Shown here in pieces: positions 17,860 through 26,749 of a stretch of DNA of 64,000 nucleotides. Origin of the DNA: CBDCVO01 sp965223085. GTDB taxonomy: Bacteria; Pseudomonadota; Gammaproteobacteria; Ga0077536. Where the stretch lies: NCBI GenBank assembly GCA_965223085.1, contig OZ244981.1, forward strand, positions 3,534,001 through 3,598,000, in the 5' to 3' direction. Under the pieces are notes generated by a model, which ran no database searches, was not told the origin of the DNA, and was given only the letters and a program-made list of their open reading frames with translations. How positions within the stretch are numbered: the stretch's first letter is position 1; every line of letters starts with the position of its first letter. The translations under genes and the position numbers were made by a program.

Positions 17860-17993
17860 CTATTACTCCCAAAATACGCGCATAGTTTGCCAGAATTTGT
17901 GCCGGTTCGACTATTGATCGCGCTGCGAATTTGCGTGCGGTGGTCGTGAACATTTCTTGGTATTGTTGCCGAGCTGCGGCGCAGGGGAAAAAG

Positions 17994-18905
17994 GTGGACG
18001 CAAATCGCACGACTTCAGAGGTAATTACTCAGCCAACGCCCGTCGAGCGTCATCGCCGGGCAGTGCAAATCGGTGTTTGTGTTTTGCTTACCGATCGTGG
18101 CTGTATGCCGCATACGCTGGCACGCGCGGTGGAGCATCGTGAACTTGACATGCTGTTTTTGGCGGAAAACAGCCATGTGCCGCTGAGCTGCGGTGACGAC
18201 TGGCCACAGGCGGGTGCACTGAAAGATCGACTTTCGCGTCTCCACGACCCTTTCGTCGCGCTGAGCGCGGCGGCGGTTGTCACGACACGTTTGGTGCTCG
18301 GATTTGGTGTTTGCCTGCTCACCCACCGCGATCCCATTATTACTGCCAAAGCGATCGCGTCTTTAGACCGTATATCTGGCGGGCGGGTGGTCGTGGGGAT
18401 CGCCGGCGGTGCGCTCGACGCCGCGATGCGTAATCACGGTAGCGAATTCAAGCATCGGTGGCGTATTACCCGGGAACGGGTCGAGGCGATGCGCGCGATA
18501 TGGACGCAAGAAGTCGCCGAGTTCCACGGTGATTTTGTTAATTTCGAACCCTTGGTCTGCTATCCCAAACCGATTTCTCCGCAGGGCCCACCGGTGTGGA
18601 TCGGGTCGAATTCAACACGCGTTCCACAACGCGTCGCGGCTTATGCCAACGGCTGGATCGTTTTCAATGGGCGCTACAAAGGCGATGCGGTTCGCGATCT
18701 GAAAGCTGCCTGCGAGCACAGCGGTCGTGACTTTGACGACTTGAGCTTGGCGCTCATGAATGCACCGGAGGAGGCCTCAGCCGCGCTTCGGTTTCTCGAT
18801 CGAGGCTACCGCAAGCTTATTTTTATGTTAGTCGACGATAAGGATTTGCTGCTGTCACTCGATCGCATTGGCAGGCTTGCGCAAACGATTCGGGCGTCGT
18901 TGTAG
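17994..18905 (+). CDS. LLM-class (F420-type) flavin oxidoreductase
   Basis: This luciferase-like protein of about 303 residues has 'FLAENSHVPLS', 'LVLGFGVCLLTHRDPIITAKAIASLDRISGGRVVVGIAGG', 'PKPISPQGPPVWIGSNS' and 'YANGWIVFNG', as in F420-dependent LLM enzymes. GTG 17994 has a GGGG run 8 bases upstream. A second in-frame GTG at 18063 would begin directly at the conserved 'VQIGVCVLL' strand and is also plausible. The protein does not show whether the cofactor is F420 or FMN. It is the first of two adjacent LLM genes upstream of the amidase and nitrile hydratase set. Confidence 0.78.
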   Translation: MDANRTTSEVITQPTPVERHRRAVQIGVCVLLTDRGCMPHTLARAVEHRELDMLFLAENSHVPLSCGDDWPQAGALKDRLSRLHDPFVALSAAAVVTTRLVLGFGVCLLTHRDPIITAKAIASLDRISGGRVVVGIAGGALDAAMRNHGSEFKHRWRITRERVEAMRAIWTQEVAEFHGDFVNFEPLVCYPKPISPQGPPVWIGSNSTRVPQRVAAYANGWIVFNGRYKGDAVRDLKAACEHSGRDFDDLSLALMNAPEEASAALRFLDRGYRKLIFMLVDDKDLLLSLDRIGRLAQTIRASL

Positions 18906-18966
18906 CCGGTTTCTGTCTGCCCCGAGAGCGGTTATTCTGTTGCCATTAACGAGGAGGGCAGACGAC

Positions 18967-19842
18967 ATGAAATTCGGTAAACACGGGGTTTTTACGTTTA
19001 CAGATAATATGAGCGCCGTTGAATTGGCGGATCTCGCCCGGCGTGTGGAGGCACTGGGCTACTCCACACTCTGGTACCCCGAAGCATTTGACTACGAGAC
19101 TTTCGCCATCGGCGGTTATTTGTTGAGCCACAGCAAGCACCTGATCGTCGCTAGCGGAATTGCAAACATCTACGCGCGTGATCCAGCCGCCTCGGTAATG
19201 GGTCACAATTCGCTCAATAAACTCTATGATGGCCGTTTCGTGTTGGGGTTGGGTGTTTCGCACGCGCCCTTGGTGTCGGACATACGTGGGCACGAGTACA
19301 AGAAGCCCGTCGCGACCATGCGTAAATACTTAGACGATATGGATCGTGCCTGGGAGGCGTTTGGCGGCGTTCCCGGCGAAAAGCAAATCGCGCTCGCAGC
19401 TCTAGGACCGAAAATGTCGCAGTTGTCGGCGCAACGTACCTTGGGATCCTTTCCCTACAACATCACACCCGCGCAAGTTGCCATGTCACGGGCTGCTATG
19501 GGTAACGCAGGCGCCATTATCTGCGAACAAAAAGTGTGTTTGACGACTGATGCGGCGCAGGCGCGCAAAATCGCCCGCGCCGCGCTTGGCGTTTATCTGC
19601 CCTTACCAAATTATTACAAGAATTGGTTTCGTTTAGGTTTTGATGAAGATGACCTCAAAGACGGCGGCAGTGATCGCTTGATGGATGCGATGCTCATGTG
19701 GGGTGATGCGACGCAAGTCAAGGCTAAATTGCAGGCATACTTCGATGCTGGTGCCGATCAAGTAGCAGTGCAGACTGTTCGGCCAGATGGGCAGGCGGGT
19801 CCTGACTGGGCGGCCTTAGAGGCACTTGCACCGAATCTCTGA
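18967..19842 (+). CDS. LLM-class F420-dependent-type oxidoreductase (second in tandem)
   Basis: This 291-residue luciferase-like protein starts at ATG 18967 after a GAGGAGG Shine-Dalgarno; the frame is open from 18868, but that part overlaps the previous gene. It has 'LADLARRVEALGYSTLWYPEAFDYETF', 'LIVASGIANIYARDP', 'LNKLYDGRFVLGLGVSHAPLV' and a final 'AGADQVAVQTV', typical of a mid-length F420-associated LLM group common in Actinobacteria and also seen in catabolic proteobacteria. It is co-directional with the previous gene, 61 bases apart. The substrate is not evident. Confidence 0.82.
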   Translation: MKFGKHGVFTFTDNMSAVELADLARRVEALGYSTLWYPEAFDYETFAIGGYLLSHSKHLIVASGIANIYARDPAASVMGHNSLNKLYDGRFVLGLGVSHAPLVSDIRGHEYKKPVATMRKYLDDMDRAWEAFGGVPGEKQIALAALGPKMSQLSAQRTLGSFPYNITPAQVAMSRAAMGNAGAIICEQKVCLTTDAAQARKIARAALGVYLPLPNYYKNWFRLGFDEDDLKDGGSDRLMDAMLMWGDATQVKAKLQAYFDAGADQVAVQTVRPDGQAGPDWAALEALAPNL

Positions 19843-19877
19843 CGGAATTCAGCGCTCACCCAGCTTGCTCGCCATGT

Positions 19878-19905
19878 TTGCCTAAGTCCGGCACACTGCT
19901 AGGAT
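19878..19905 (+). promoter_or_regulatory. Candidate promoter of the amidase / nitrile hydratase operon
   Basis: TTGCCT at 19878, a 16-base spacer and TAGGAT at 19900 lie 35 bases before ATG 19941. Part of it (19881-19902) is nearly identical to 28017-28038 upstream of the PQQ dehydrogenase genes (19 of 22 positions). Confidence 0.45.
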
Positions 19906-19940
19906 TCAAGCCCCGGCGCGTTAATCGCTAGGAGACGGAC

Positions 19941-21461
19941 ATGATCGTCAAGACGCCCACGCTCGATGAGTTGCAGTATATTGCCGATGAATATGGCTTT
20001 GATTTCAGCGCGGAAGACTTGCGCTCGTTTCTCGACCTGAGCGCCGGCCCACTGGCGTCTTATCAACGCTTGCAAGAATTGACCGAGCCGCGCTTGCTGG
20101 TGAAGTATCCGCGTACCCCGGGCTATCGACCGCAACCACAAGACAATCCGCTCAACGCCTGGTATGTGAAAACCGCGATCAAAGGCGCCGCTGAAGGGCC
20201 ATTAGCGGGAAAGACGATCGCGATCAAAGATAACGTTTGCGTTGCTGGGGTCCCGATGATGAATGGCACCGCGGTGCTCGAGGGTTATACGCCGGACATC
20301 GATGCGACGGTCGTGACGAGGATTCTAGAGGCGGGCGGCGAGATCGCTGGCAAGGCAGAATGTGAGTCGTTGTGTTTTTCGGGCGGTAGCCACACCATGG
20401 ACGGCGGTCCAGTACTGAATCCCTATGACAATACCCGCACCAGCGGTGGTTCATCGGCTGGTAGCGCTGCGCTAGTGGCGCTCGGTGAAGTGGATATGGC
20501 TATCGGTGGCGACCAGGGGGGCTCGATACGGATCCCAAGTAGCTGGTGCGGGGTCTACGGCCTGAAACCCACCCACGGTCTGGTGCCGTATACCGGCGCT
20601 TGCCCGATCGAAGCGACGCTTGATCACTTGGGCCCGATCGCAAATTCTAGTGCAGATTGTGCCTTGTTGTTGAGCGTAATCGCTGGTCCCGACGGTTTCG
20701 ATCCGCGCCAATCCGATGTCTCGGTCGATGATTACTTGGCGGCCTTGGACGAACCGCTTAACCGTATGCGCATCGGGATCGTGCAAGAGGGCTTCGGCAT
20801 CCCGGGGTCTTCTGAGCCCGACGTCGACGATCTCGTGCGTCACGCAGCAGAACGGTTCGCGGCGCTAGGCGCCGAAGTATCGTCGCTCTCCATTCCAATG
20901 CATCCGGATGGTTTTCATATTTGGAACGCGATAGCGATCGAAGGTGCCAGCGCCCAAATGCTGAAAGGCAACGGCATGGGCGCGAACTGGAAAGGTTATT
21001 ACACTACGAGCTTGCTAGATGCCTTGGGGCGTGGTTGGCGTGAACGGCCTAATGATCTTTCTGAGACGACAAAACTCGTGCTGCTCGTCGGCCATTATTT
21101 GCACGACCGCTACCATGGGCGTTTCTACGCCAAGGCGCAAAACCTCGCGCGCAGCTTGCGCGAAGCTTATAACGCGGCTTTAAGAGAAGTCGATTTGCTT
21201 CTCATGCCGACCCTGCCTATGAAAGCCACGGTGATCCCACCGCGGAATTGCCCGCGCGAAGAAACTGTCGCACGTGCTTTGGAAATGTTACCGAATACTG
21301 CGCCTTTCGATGTTACCGGCCACCCCGCGATCACGATCCCCTGCGGTTTGGCGGCGGGCTTGCCGGTGGGCGCCATGCTGGTAGGGCGCAGCTACGCCGA
21401 GAAAACGCTGCTGCAAGCGGCGCAGTCCTTCGAACAGAGCTTTGACTGGAAATGCGCCTAA
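19941..21461 (+). CDS. Amidase-signature enantioselective amidase linked to nitrile hydratase
   Basis: This 506-residue amidase-signature enzyme has the Ser-cisSer-Lys triad: Lys96 in 'TIAIKDNVCVAG', Ser171 in 'TSGGSSAGSAA' and Ser195 in 'GGDQGGSIRIPSS', the same residue numbers as in Rhodococcus enantioselective amidase. The N-terminal helical region of about 90 residues and the total length (family about 500-520) also match that nitrile-linked group. It hydrolyses carboxamides to acids plus ammonia. The nitrile hydratase genes follow on the same strand after 154 bases, so it would take their amide product. A promoter candidate precedes it. Confidence 0.93.
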   Translation: MIVKTPTLDELQYIADEYGFDFSAEDLRSFLDLSAGPLASYQRLQELTEPRLLVKYPRTPGYRPQPQDNPLNAWYVKTAIKGAAEGPLAGKTIAIKDNVCVAGVPMMNGTAVLEGYTPDIDATVVTRILEAGGEIAGKAECESLCFSGGSHTMDGGPVLNPYDNTRTSGGSSAGSAALVALGEVDMAIGGDQGGSIRIPSSWCGVYGLKPTHGLVPYTGACPIEATLDHLGPIANSSADCALLLSVIAGPDGFDPRQSDVSVDDYLAALDEPLNRMRIGIVQEGFGIPGSSEPDVDDLVRHAAERFAALGAEVSSLSIPMHPDGFHIWNAIAIEGASAQMLKGNGMGANWKGYYTTSLLDALGRGWRERPNDLSETTKLVLLVGHYLHDRYHGRFYAKAQNLARSLREAYNAALREVDLLLMPTLPMKATVIPPRNCPREETVARALEMLPNTAPFDVTGHPAITIPCGLAAGLPVGAMLVGRSYAEKTLLQAAQSFEQSFDWKCA

Positions 21462-21615
21462 TTTGCCGGCACCGTGCGGTGGAGACTTGTCTCCTCATGC
21501 GCTTGCTCGCTCTTGGGCGCGGTCGCGGCTGGTCTTGCAATAGACCATACGGGTAAACTGTACGGACCGTTAGATGCGGGCACGCTTTGGCTGAGCTTAG
21601 TGGAGCGATGAGTTT

Positions 21616-22224
21616 ATGACTGATAAGCATATCCATCACAACCGTCCCTTGAGCGACGTGGAAATTCGGGTCAAAGCTTTAGAGACTTTGCTCGCAGAAA
21701 AAGGCTTGATCGATAGCCGCACGGTAGACGCGCTCATCGATACCTATGAACACAAAGTCGGTCCCCGCAACGGCGCCCAGGTGGTGGCTCGCGCTTGGGT
21801 CGATCCCGAATACAAAAAACGGTTGCTCGCCGATGGTACTGCGGCGATTAAAGAACTCGGCTACTCGGGCATTCAAGGTGAAGACTTGGTGGTCGTTGAA
21901 AACACACCGCACGTTCATAACGTGCTGGTATGCACGTTGTGTTCATGTTATCCCTGGCCGACGCTTGGTTTGCCGCCCGTGTGGTATAAGTCGGCACCGT
22001 ATCGGGCAAGAGTAGTGAGTGAACCTCGCGCAGTGCTCAAGGAATTTGGTACGGAACTCGATGACGATGTCGAAGTGCGGGTCTGGGATAGCACCGCGGA
22101 AGTTCGCTACATGGTGTTGCCAGAGCGACCGGCGGGAACGGATGATTTAAACGAGGAACAGTTAGCGGAGCTAGTGACACGTGACGCGATGATAGGCGTC
22201 ACAAAGGTCGCGCCTGTGGCCTAG
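21616..22224 (+). CDS. nthA: Nitrile hydratase alpha subunit, cobalt-type
   Basis: This 202-residue alpha subunit carries the metal-binding claw VC-T-L-C-S-C with Cys106, Cys109 and Cys111. The Thr between the first cysteines marks the cobalt type (the iron type has Ser). Typical flanks are present: 'HVHNVLVCTLCSCYPWPTLGLPPVWYK', 'YRARVVSEPRAVLKEFG' and 'DSTAEVRYMVLPERP'. Cys109 and Cys111 would be oxidised to sulfinate and sulfenate in the mature enzyme. It converts nitriles to amides. The gene is followed after 19 bases by the two beta-subunit genes. Thiocyanate hydrolase gamma subunit is the nearest alternative. Confidence 0.93.
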   Translation: MTDKHIHHNRPLSDVEIRVKALETLLAEKGLIDSRTVDALIDTYEHKVGPRNGAQVVARAWVDPEYKKRLLADGTAAIKELGYSGIQGEDLVVVENTPHVHNVLVCTLCSCYPWPTLGLPPVWYKSAPYRARVVSEPRAVLKEFGTELDDDVEVRVWDSTAEVRYMVLPERPAGTDDLNEEQLAELVTRDAMIGVTKVAPVA

Positions 22225-22243
22225 CTTGGGGCGAGGAAAGACG

Positions 22244-22555
22244 ATGAATGGCATTCATGATCTAGGTGGTATGCATGGTTTTGGTCCTCTCGAGGTGGAG
22301 GCCGACGAACCCGTGTTTCACGCCGATTGGGAGCGACGGGTGTTCGGGATGTTCGCGCCGCTGTCAGCCTTGGGTAAGTTCAATCTCGATGAATTGCGGC
22401 ACGCTATCGAACGCATGGGCGCGCCGGCATATTTAGGAACCTCCTACTACGAGCATTGGTTGCATGCCTTCGAGACGTTGCTGGTCGAAAAAGGCGTGAT
22501 TACTGCCACCGAGCTTACCGCGAAGCAGCGAGAAATTGCGGCGGACGCAGGGTAA
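22244..22555 (+). CDS. Nitrile hydratase beta subunit, N-terminal half as a separate protein
   Basis: This 103-residue protein begins exactly like the NHase beta subunit ('MNGIHDLGGMHGFGP', 'EPVFHADWERRVFGM', 'LDELRHAIERMG', 'YLGTSYYEHWLHAFETLLVEKGVI') and stops at the linker that joins the two domains in ordinary beta subunits. A GAGGAAAG Shine-Dalgarno precedes ATG 22244. Its TAA stop shares its final A with the ATG of the C-terminal half (TAATG), a translational-coupling junction. The same N/C division is known in thiocyanate hydrolase (ScnB/ScnA) and toyocamycin nitrile hydratase. Confidence 0.9.
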   Translation: MNGIHDLGGMHGFGPLEVEADEPVFHADWERRVFGMFAPLSALGKFNLDELRHAIERMGAPAYLGTSYYEHWLHAFETLLVEKGVITATELTAKQREIAADAG

Positions 22556-22914
22556 TGGGCGCGCTTCCACCTGAAGCGGTAGCGGCGGTGGTTGCCGCAG
22601 GCGCTAGTGCGCGGGTCGACGATGCCAAAGTGTCGCCGCGTTTTGTGCCCGGCGATCGCGTTGTCATGCGCAATATCAATCCACCCGGGCATACCCGCTT
22701 ACCGCGTTATGTACGCGGTAAACGTGGCACGATCGATCGTGACCACGGCGTATTTGTGTTCCCGGATAGTCACGCCCATGGCCAGGGTGAGAAACCGCAA
22801 CACGTCTATTCGGTTAGGTTCGCTGCCGCGGAAGTCTGGGGCCCCGAGGGTGATGACAACAATTCCTTATACGTCGATGTTTGGGACGATTACATGGAGC
22901 CCGAGCCCCTATGA
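22555..22914 (+). CDS. Nitrile hydratase beta subunit, C-terminal half as a separate protein
   Basis: This 119-residue protein corresponds to the C-terminal SH3-like domain of the NHase beta subunit: 'FVPGDRVVMRNINPPGHTRLPRYVRGKRGTIDRDHGVFVFPDSHAHGQGEKPQHVYSVRFAAAEVWG' and 'VDVWDDYMEP', all well conserved. It is in a different frame from the N-terminal half, starting at ATG 22555 inside its TAA stop. It begins with a linker-like 'LPPEAVAAVVAAGASAR' that corresponds to the start of the beta C-terminal region. The domain itself is intact, which favours an evolved split over decay. Confidence 0.9.
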   Translation: MGALPPEAVAAVVAAGASARVDDAKVSPRFVPGDRVVMRNINPPGHTRLPRYVRGKRGTIDRDHGVFVFPDSHAHGQGEKPQHVYSVRFAAAEVWGPEGDDNNSLYVDVWDDYMEPEPL

Positions 22915-23246
22915 ATACGGACGCGCCGCAGGTACCGACCGCGTGCTTAGCAACGCCAGCATTGCCAAGAGATGACGAAGGCATTGTTTTTGCGGAACCG
23001 TGGGAGGCGAAAGCGTTTGCCTTGGTCGTGAGCTTATACCTGGCTGGGCACTTTTCGTGGCCGGAATGGGTCGCAACGCTCAGCGCCGAAATCGCCGCCG
23101 ATAAGGCGCGCGCGCAGGAAACGCCGTATTATCAATTGTGGTTGAGCGCGGCTGAATCCTTGAGCGCACAGAAAGGTCTTCTCGAAACGCCCGAGTTGGC
23201 AGCGCACCGCAAGGTGTTGCACGCCGCTAATCCGCGCCAGCGTTAA
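22911..23246 (+). CDS. Nitrile hydratase activator / accessory protein (P14K-type)
   Basis: This 111-residue protein overlaps the previous stop by four bases (ATGA). It resembles the NHase accessory protein family, itself similar to the beta-subunit N-terminal domain: 'DEGIVFAEPWEAKAFALVVSLYLAGHFSWPEWVATLSAEI', 'YYQLWLSAAESLSAQKGLL'. In cobalt-type NHases this activator forms a complex with the alpha subunit and delivers cobalt by subunit swapping. It ends the amidase, alpha, beta-N, beta-C, activator set. No dedicated cobalt transporter is seen downstream. Confidence 0.88.
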   Translation: MNTDAPQVPTACLATPALPRDDEGIVFAEPWEAKAFALVVSLYLAGHFSWPEWVATLSAEIAADKARAQETPYYQLWLSAAESLSAQKGLLETPELAAHRKVLHAANPRQR

Positions 23247-23331
23247 GGCACACTCGCCAGCTGAGCCCAGCAACCCTCGTCTTGGGGTACCGCCGCGAAT
23301 GACATTAGTGCTTCCTGAGACTGCGCGCCGT

Positions 23332-23948
23332 TCAGTCAGGTCGCAACAGCTCGAAGACGTCGCTGGTTTTACCGTAGTTGCAATAGCCTAGGCGTGAAAG
23401 CGGCTGCAGGCGCGTCTCGTCTACTTTTCCAGCGACGATCACACCATCGTCGATGTGAATTCCGATGACTGTGCCGACGACAACGTGGTTTTCGCCGCCG
23501 GTCGCTGGGCTTGGAAGATCTATGCATTCAAAGACTCGGCATTCCAAGGCCGCTTTGGCAGATTTCACGCGCGGCGGCCGGATTAGTGTCGACGCCGAGG
23601 TGGCACCGCACAAACGTGAAATTCATCCACCCCATGTGGGTACGACTTGGAGGTGGCGTTCATGGTGTTGGCATCGTCCACGGAGACTAAGTTTACGACG
23701 AATTCAGGGACGTCCAGCAAATTCGCATAGGTATCTTTGTTGTCTGTGCTCGCGCGCGTCGTCGGCGCGAACATGATATGCGGTGGATCGGCAGCGACGG
23801 CGTTAAAATAGGAATAAGGGGCAAGATTTGCATCCCCCGCCTGGCTGATAGTACTGATCCAGGCAATTGGGCGAGGACAAATCAAGGCGTTGAGAGGATT
23901 GAACTGTAACGGGCTGGGCCGCATGCCGTGTTTCGTTTCAAAAAACAT
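23332..23948 (-). pseudogene. Flavin reductase family gene broken by a frameshift
   Basis: Two adjacent minus-strand frames together make one flavin-reductase-domain protein. The upstream part (from about ATG 23948) gives 'LICPRPIAWISTIS', 'NLAPYSYFNAVAADPPHIMFAP' and 'EFVVNLVSVDDANTMNATSKSYPHGVDEFHV', then runs to a stop near 23586. The continuation ('RPPRVKSAKAALECRVFECIDLPSP', 'VVGTVIGIHIDDGVIVAGKVDETRLQPLSRLGYCNYG') is in another frame, starting near 23613. A single-base loss in the T-run around 23612-23616 would explain it. A sequencing or assembly error is possible. Confidence 0.8.
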
Positions 23949-24056
23949 AAGAAGCGTTTGCGAGGTCGGTGGTGAGAACCATAGGGCGACGCTCGTGATG
24001 AAGTCAATCCTCCCAAACGGCATATCCCATCAGGAACCGCCTAAGCGCGAGAGTGT

Positions 24057-24205
24057 CTAACCTGGGTATTGCACCACGCGCTCGCTGCGCCTGTGCCACT
24101 TGTTTGATATAAAGGGACTATTCATTGTTCACTGGCAGCGCCTCGGCAAAGAGATTGTGCAACGCGCTGGTTCGCGACCACGGTGCTGGTGCGATATCAG
24201 GCTAA
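24057..24205. repeat. MITE-like element with terminal inverted repeats, diverged full copy
   Basis: The left end CTAACCTGGGTATTGCACCA and the reverse complement of the right end (TTAGCCTGATATCGCACCA) pair well. The element fills the gap between the broken flavin reductase and the secreted protein gene at 24242. The interior is less similar to the other copies. Confidence 0.6.
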
Positions 24206-24241
24206 CTATTGTGCAGACGCAATTTTGGAGGTAACAAGCAC

Positions 24242-24850
24242 GTGAATCAGCTAGCGATCGCGGTTCTCGTTGGTGCAGCATTACCGCTCGCGACGTTAAC
24301 GGATCGCGGTCCGGTCGTGTTCGCACCGAAACCCGAAGTGGGCATGGTGCGTGAGTTTGCCACCGGCTTGTTCGGCGCGGAGTGCGCGCGTTGGCAGGTG
24401 ACGAGCATCGATGCGGATGGCTATTTGGTGAGTAAATGCGGCACGTCTAAAAGCTACATCTTGCCGGCGCATGATTACAATCTGAAAAAAATTACCGCTG
24501 CGAATGGGCAAGCACTGATCGAGTTTGATCCCTATTATCCTGCGATTAAGTTTCCCTTAGAGAGGGGTGCACGTTGGCAGATGCGTTACAATGGTTACAC
24601 GCGCCAAGACGGCGTTCGTTGGCACGGCGAAGTGGTCTGCAAGGTTGCGGCATGGGAGCCGCTGAGTGTGGCCGCGGGCACTTTTGATACCTATCGCATT
24701 GAATGTGATGACGAAATAGGTACGGGTGCGGTGGGCTTGATCATTCATTCCACCACTTGGTATGCACCCGCGCTGGGTACGGCGATAAAATCGGTTAACG
24801 TGGACGACCCTCGGTTCGATTATGAATTAGTAGACTACAGCCCAAAATAG
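24242..24850 (+). CDS. Secreted protein of unknown function
   Basis: This protein of about 202 residues starts at GTG 24242, with GGAGG about 11 bases upstream. The N-terminus 'MNQLAIAVLVGAALPLATL' is a short signal peptide. The body is a beta-rich domain with 'FGAECARWQVTSIDADGYLVSKCG', 'YNGYTRQDGVRWHGEVVCKVAAWE', 'VAAGTFDTYRIECDDEIG' and 'TTWYAPALGTAIKSVNV'. The 'aGtFdtyrIe' and 'tWYaPalG' pattern resembles periplasmic DUF3108-like beta-sandwich proteins, but I am not sure. It precedes a GT39-type membrane glycosyltransferase by 24 bases and may belong to its operon. Confidence 0.6.
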   Translation: MNQLAIAVLVGAALPLATLTDRGPVVFAPKPEVGMVREFATGLFGAECARWQVTSIDADGYLVSKCGTSKSYILPAHDYNLKKITAANGQALIEFDPYYPAIKFPLERGARWQMRYNGYTRQDGVRWHGEVVCKVAAWEPLSVAAGTFDTYRIECDDEIGTGAVGLIIHSTTWYAPALGTAIKSVNVDDPRFDYELVDYSPK

Positions 24851-24874
24851 TCAATTCGCCACATCAACAATTCA

Positions 24875-26539
24875 ATGAATGTGAACCTCGATGCGCAGCC
24901 GCCGCGTTATGCGACCGCGCTACTGAGTGAACGGCGTTGGCCGTTGTTCATCGCGGCGTTGCTGCTGCTGGGTGTCGCGCTTGGTTTGCCCGGCATCGCA
25001 AGTTTACCGCTCGATTCTCACGAGATTTTTGTTGCCCAAACGACGCGCGAAATGGCGGCTCGTGGCGATTGGATCGTGCCCTATTTCAATGGCTCTCCGC
25101 GCCTCAATAAACCTCCGTTGAATTATTGGGCGACCGCTGTGGTCGCCGGCGTATTTGGCCGCGCAACGGAGGCGAGTGCGTGGCACACGCGCTTGGTGTC
25201 GCTGCTCGCCGGGCTCGGTATTGTCGGGTTAACACTGCACTTGGGGCGTCGCTGGTACGATCGGGCGACTTCTCTGCTCGCGAGCTCGATGTTAGTTACT
25301 AGTCTGGGTTTCGTGGCCTTCGTGCACGACGGCAAACCGGACATGTTGTACGCGTTTTGGGTGACCGCGGGCCTCGCCTGCGCGAGCGCAGCGGTGCGTT
25401 ATGCCAATGACGATGCACAAATACCCCGTTGGCCTGCGATCGGTATGTGGGCCTGCTACGGTCTCGCGATCTTAACTAAGGGGCCCCACATTCCGTTGCT
25501 GGTGTTGGTGGCCACGGTGGTTTATTTTTTTGCGCGACTTCGGGATTGGCGCGTGGTCGTGGCGAGTTTGCGACCATTGCTTGGTCTTTTGGTGTTGGCG
25601 CTTATCAGTTTGCCATGGTGGTGGTTTATGCACACCCGGGTACAGTCCATGGGCGCTAGCCAACTCGGGGGCACATTGTTAACGCCGGAACTTACGAAGT
25701 TCGGCGACCCTTACTATCTATATCGACCGTTGCAGCTCGTTGTTCCGTGGTTGGCATGGATTCTTCTGAGCGCGTTCGGGTTCGGCTTGAGTCGCGAACG
25801 CCGTGGCCTCGGGATTTTCGGTTTGCCGCTTTTGACTGCCATTATCGGCCTCAGCTTTGGTCGGCAATATCGCTATTTTTATATGCTGCCGCTGATCGCA
25901 CCCATGTGTCTTTTAATCGCCCGCGGTGTCATGTTAGCGCTACGAGGGTGGCGGTCGGAAATCGCTAACGTGGTATCGTGGGGGCTCGTGGCGTTGCAGG
26001 TGGGCGTTATCTTGGCCGCGTTTAGTTGGGCGCTAATGGATCCGGCTCGCATGGATATCAAAGCAGCTTGGCCGGCCTTCGTTTTATGGGCCTTGGCCGT
26101 CGCTGTAGTCGCGAAAGCGCTGCCCAACGCCGGTCGTGCGACCTTGCTAGTCTCGGCAATGACGCTGCTGGTGAGCCTCGCCTGGATCATCGCTGCGGCA
26201 CGGGGCGTGCTGTGGAGCACAGAGCGTTTCGAGGAATTCGAACTCGCACAACAGGCCGCGAATCTCGCCACCCCGGCAATGCCGATAATGAGTTTTGGCG
26301 TGAATTCGTCGGTCTATGTTTATTACACTCAACGCCAGGTCGACGAAGCACGCGCGATCGACGATATCGCTAAATCCTTGCAAGCGAGCGCCGATCAGCA
26401 TTTATTGCTCGTTACGCGCAGTGACCGTATCGATTTACTCCGACCCCTCGGACACGTCGAAGAGCTAGGTCGCTTCAAGCAAGGGATCGGATACGATGTC
26501 TTGGTGTATCTTCGCGGTCGCGCGGCACGGCCATTCTAA
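24875..26539 (+). CDS. GT39/ArnT-type integral membrane glycosyltransferase
   Basis: This 554-residue polytopic membrane protein has the ArnT/dolichyl-phosphate-mannosyltransferase layout: first transmembrane segment, then the periplasmic-loop motif 'LPLDSHEIFVAQTTREMAARGDWIVPYFNGSPRLNKPPLNYW' holding the acidic pair and the 'NKPPL.YW' signature, then about ten hydrophobic segments and a soluble C-terminal domain. It would move a sugar from a polyprenyl-phosphate donor to lipid A, a glycan or a protein in the periplasm. The nature of the sugar is not indicated. The small membrane protein that follows starts 9 bases after its stop. Confidence 0.85.
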   Translation: MNVNLDAQPPRYATALLSERRWPLFIAALLLLGVALGLPGIASLPLDSHEIFVAQTTREMAARGDWIVPYFNGSPRLNKPPLNYWATAVVAGVFGRATEASAWHTRLVSLLAGLGIVGLTLHLGRRWYDRATSLLASSMLVTSLGFVAFVHDGKPDMLYAFWVTAGLACASAAVRYANDDAQIPRWPAIGMWACYGLAILTKGPHIPLLVLVATVVYFFARLRDWRVVVASLRPLLGLLVLALISLPWWWFMHTRVQSMGASQLGGTLLTPELTKFGDPYYLYRPLQLVVPWLAWILLSAFGFGLSRERRGLGIFGLPLLTAIIGLSFGRQYRYFYMLPLIAPMCLLIARGVMLALRGWRSEIANVVSWGLVALQVGVILAAFSWALMDPARMDIKAAWPAFVLWALAVAVVAKALPNAGRATLLVSAMTLLVSLAWIIAAARGVLWSTERFEEFELAQQAANLATPAMPIMSFGVNSSVYVYYTQRQVDEARAIDDIAKSLQASADQHLLLVTRSDRIDLLRPLGHVEELGRFKQGIGYDVLVYLRGRAARPF

Positions 26540-26548
26540 CAACCTACT

Positions 26549-26749
26549 ATGTTTAAACGCGCGCTACAGGTAATCGGGATGTTGGCTCTGACAGCAGTTT
26601 CTATCGTGACCATATTATGGTTGCTGGATGTTTTTGACGGTGCGACGGCGATAAAGGCACTGCTAAAAGTCAGTATCGTTGGTGCTTGCTGCTTGGCGAT
26701 CGCCTGGTTTGGTGAGCGATACATTCATGGGGGCGAGAAACCTGACTGA
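26549..26749 (+). CDS. Small membrane protein, unknown
   Basis: This 66-residue protein begins 9 bases after the glycosyltransferase and has two hydrophobic segments ('VIGMLALTAVSIVTILWLLDVF' and 'LLKVSIVGACCLAIAWFG') with a charged C-terminus ('ERYIHGGEKPD'). Tight spacing and topology suggest a partner or assembly factor of the glycosyltransferase. I do not recognise a family. Confidence 0.55.
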   Translation: MFKRALQVIGMLALTAVSIVTILWLLDVFDGATAIKALLKVSIVGACCLAIAWFGERYIHGGEKPD

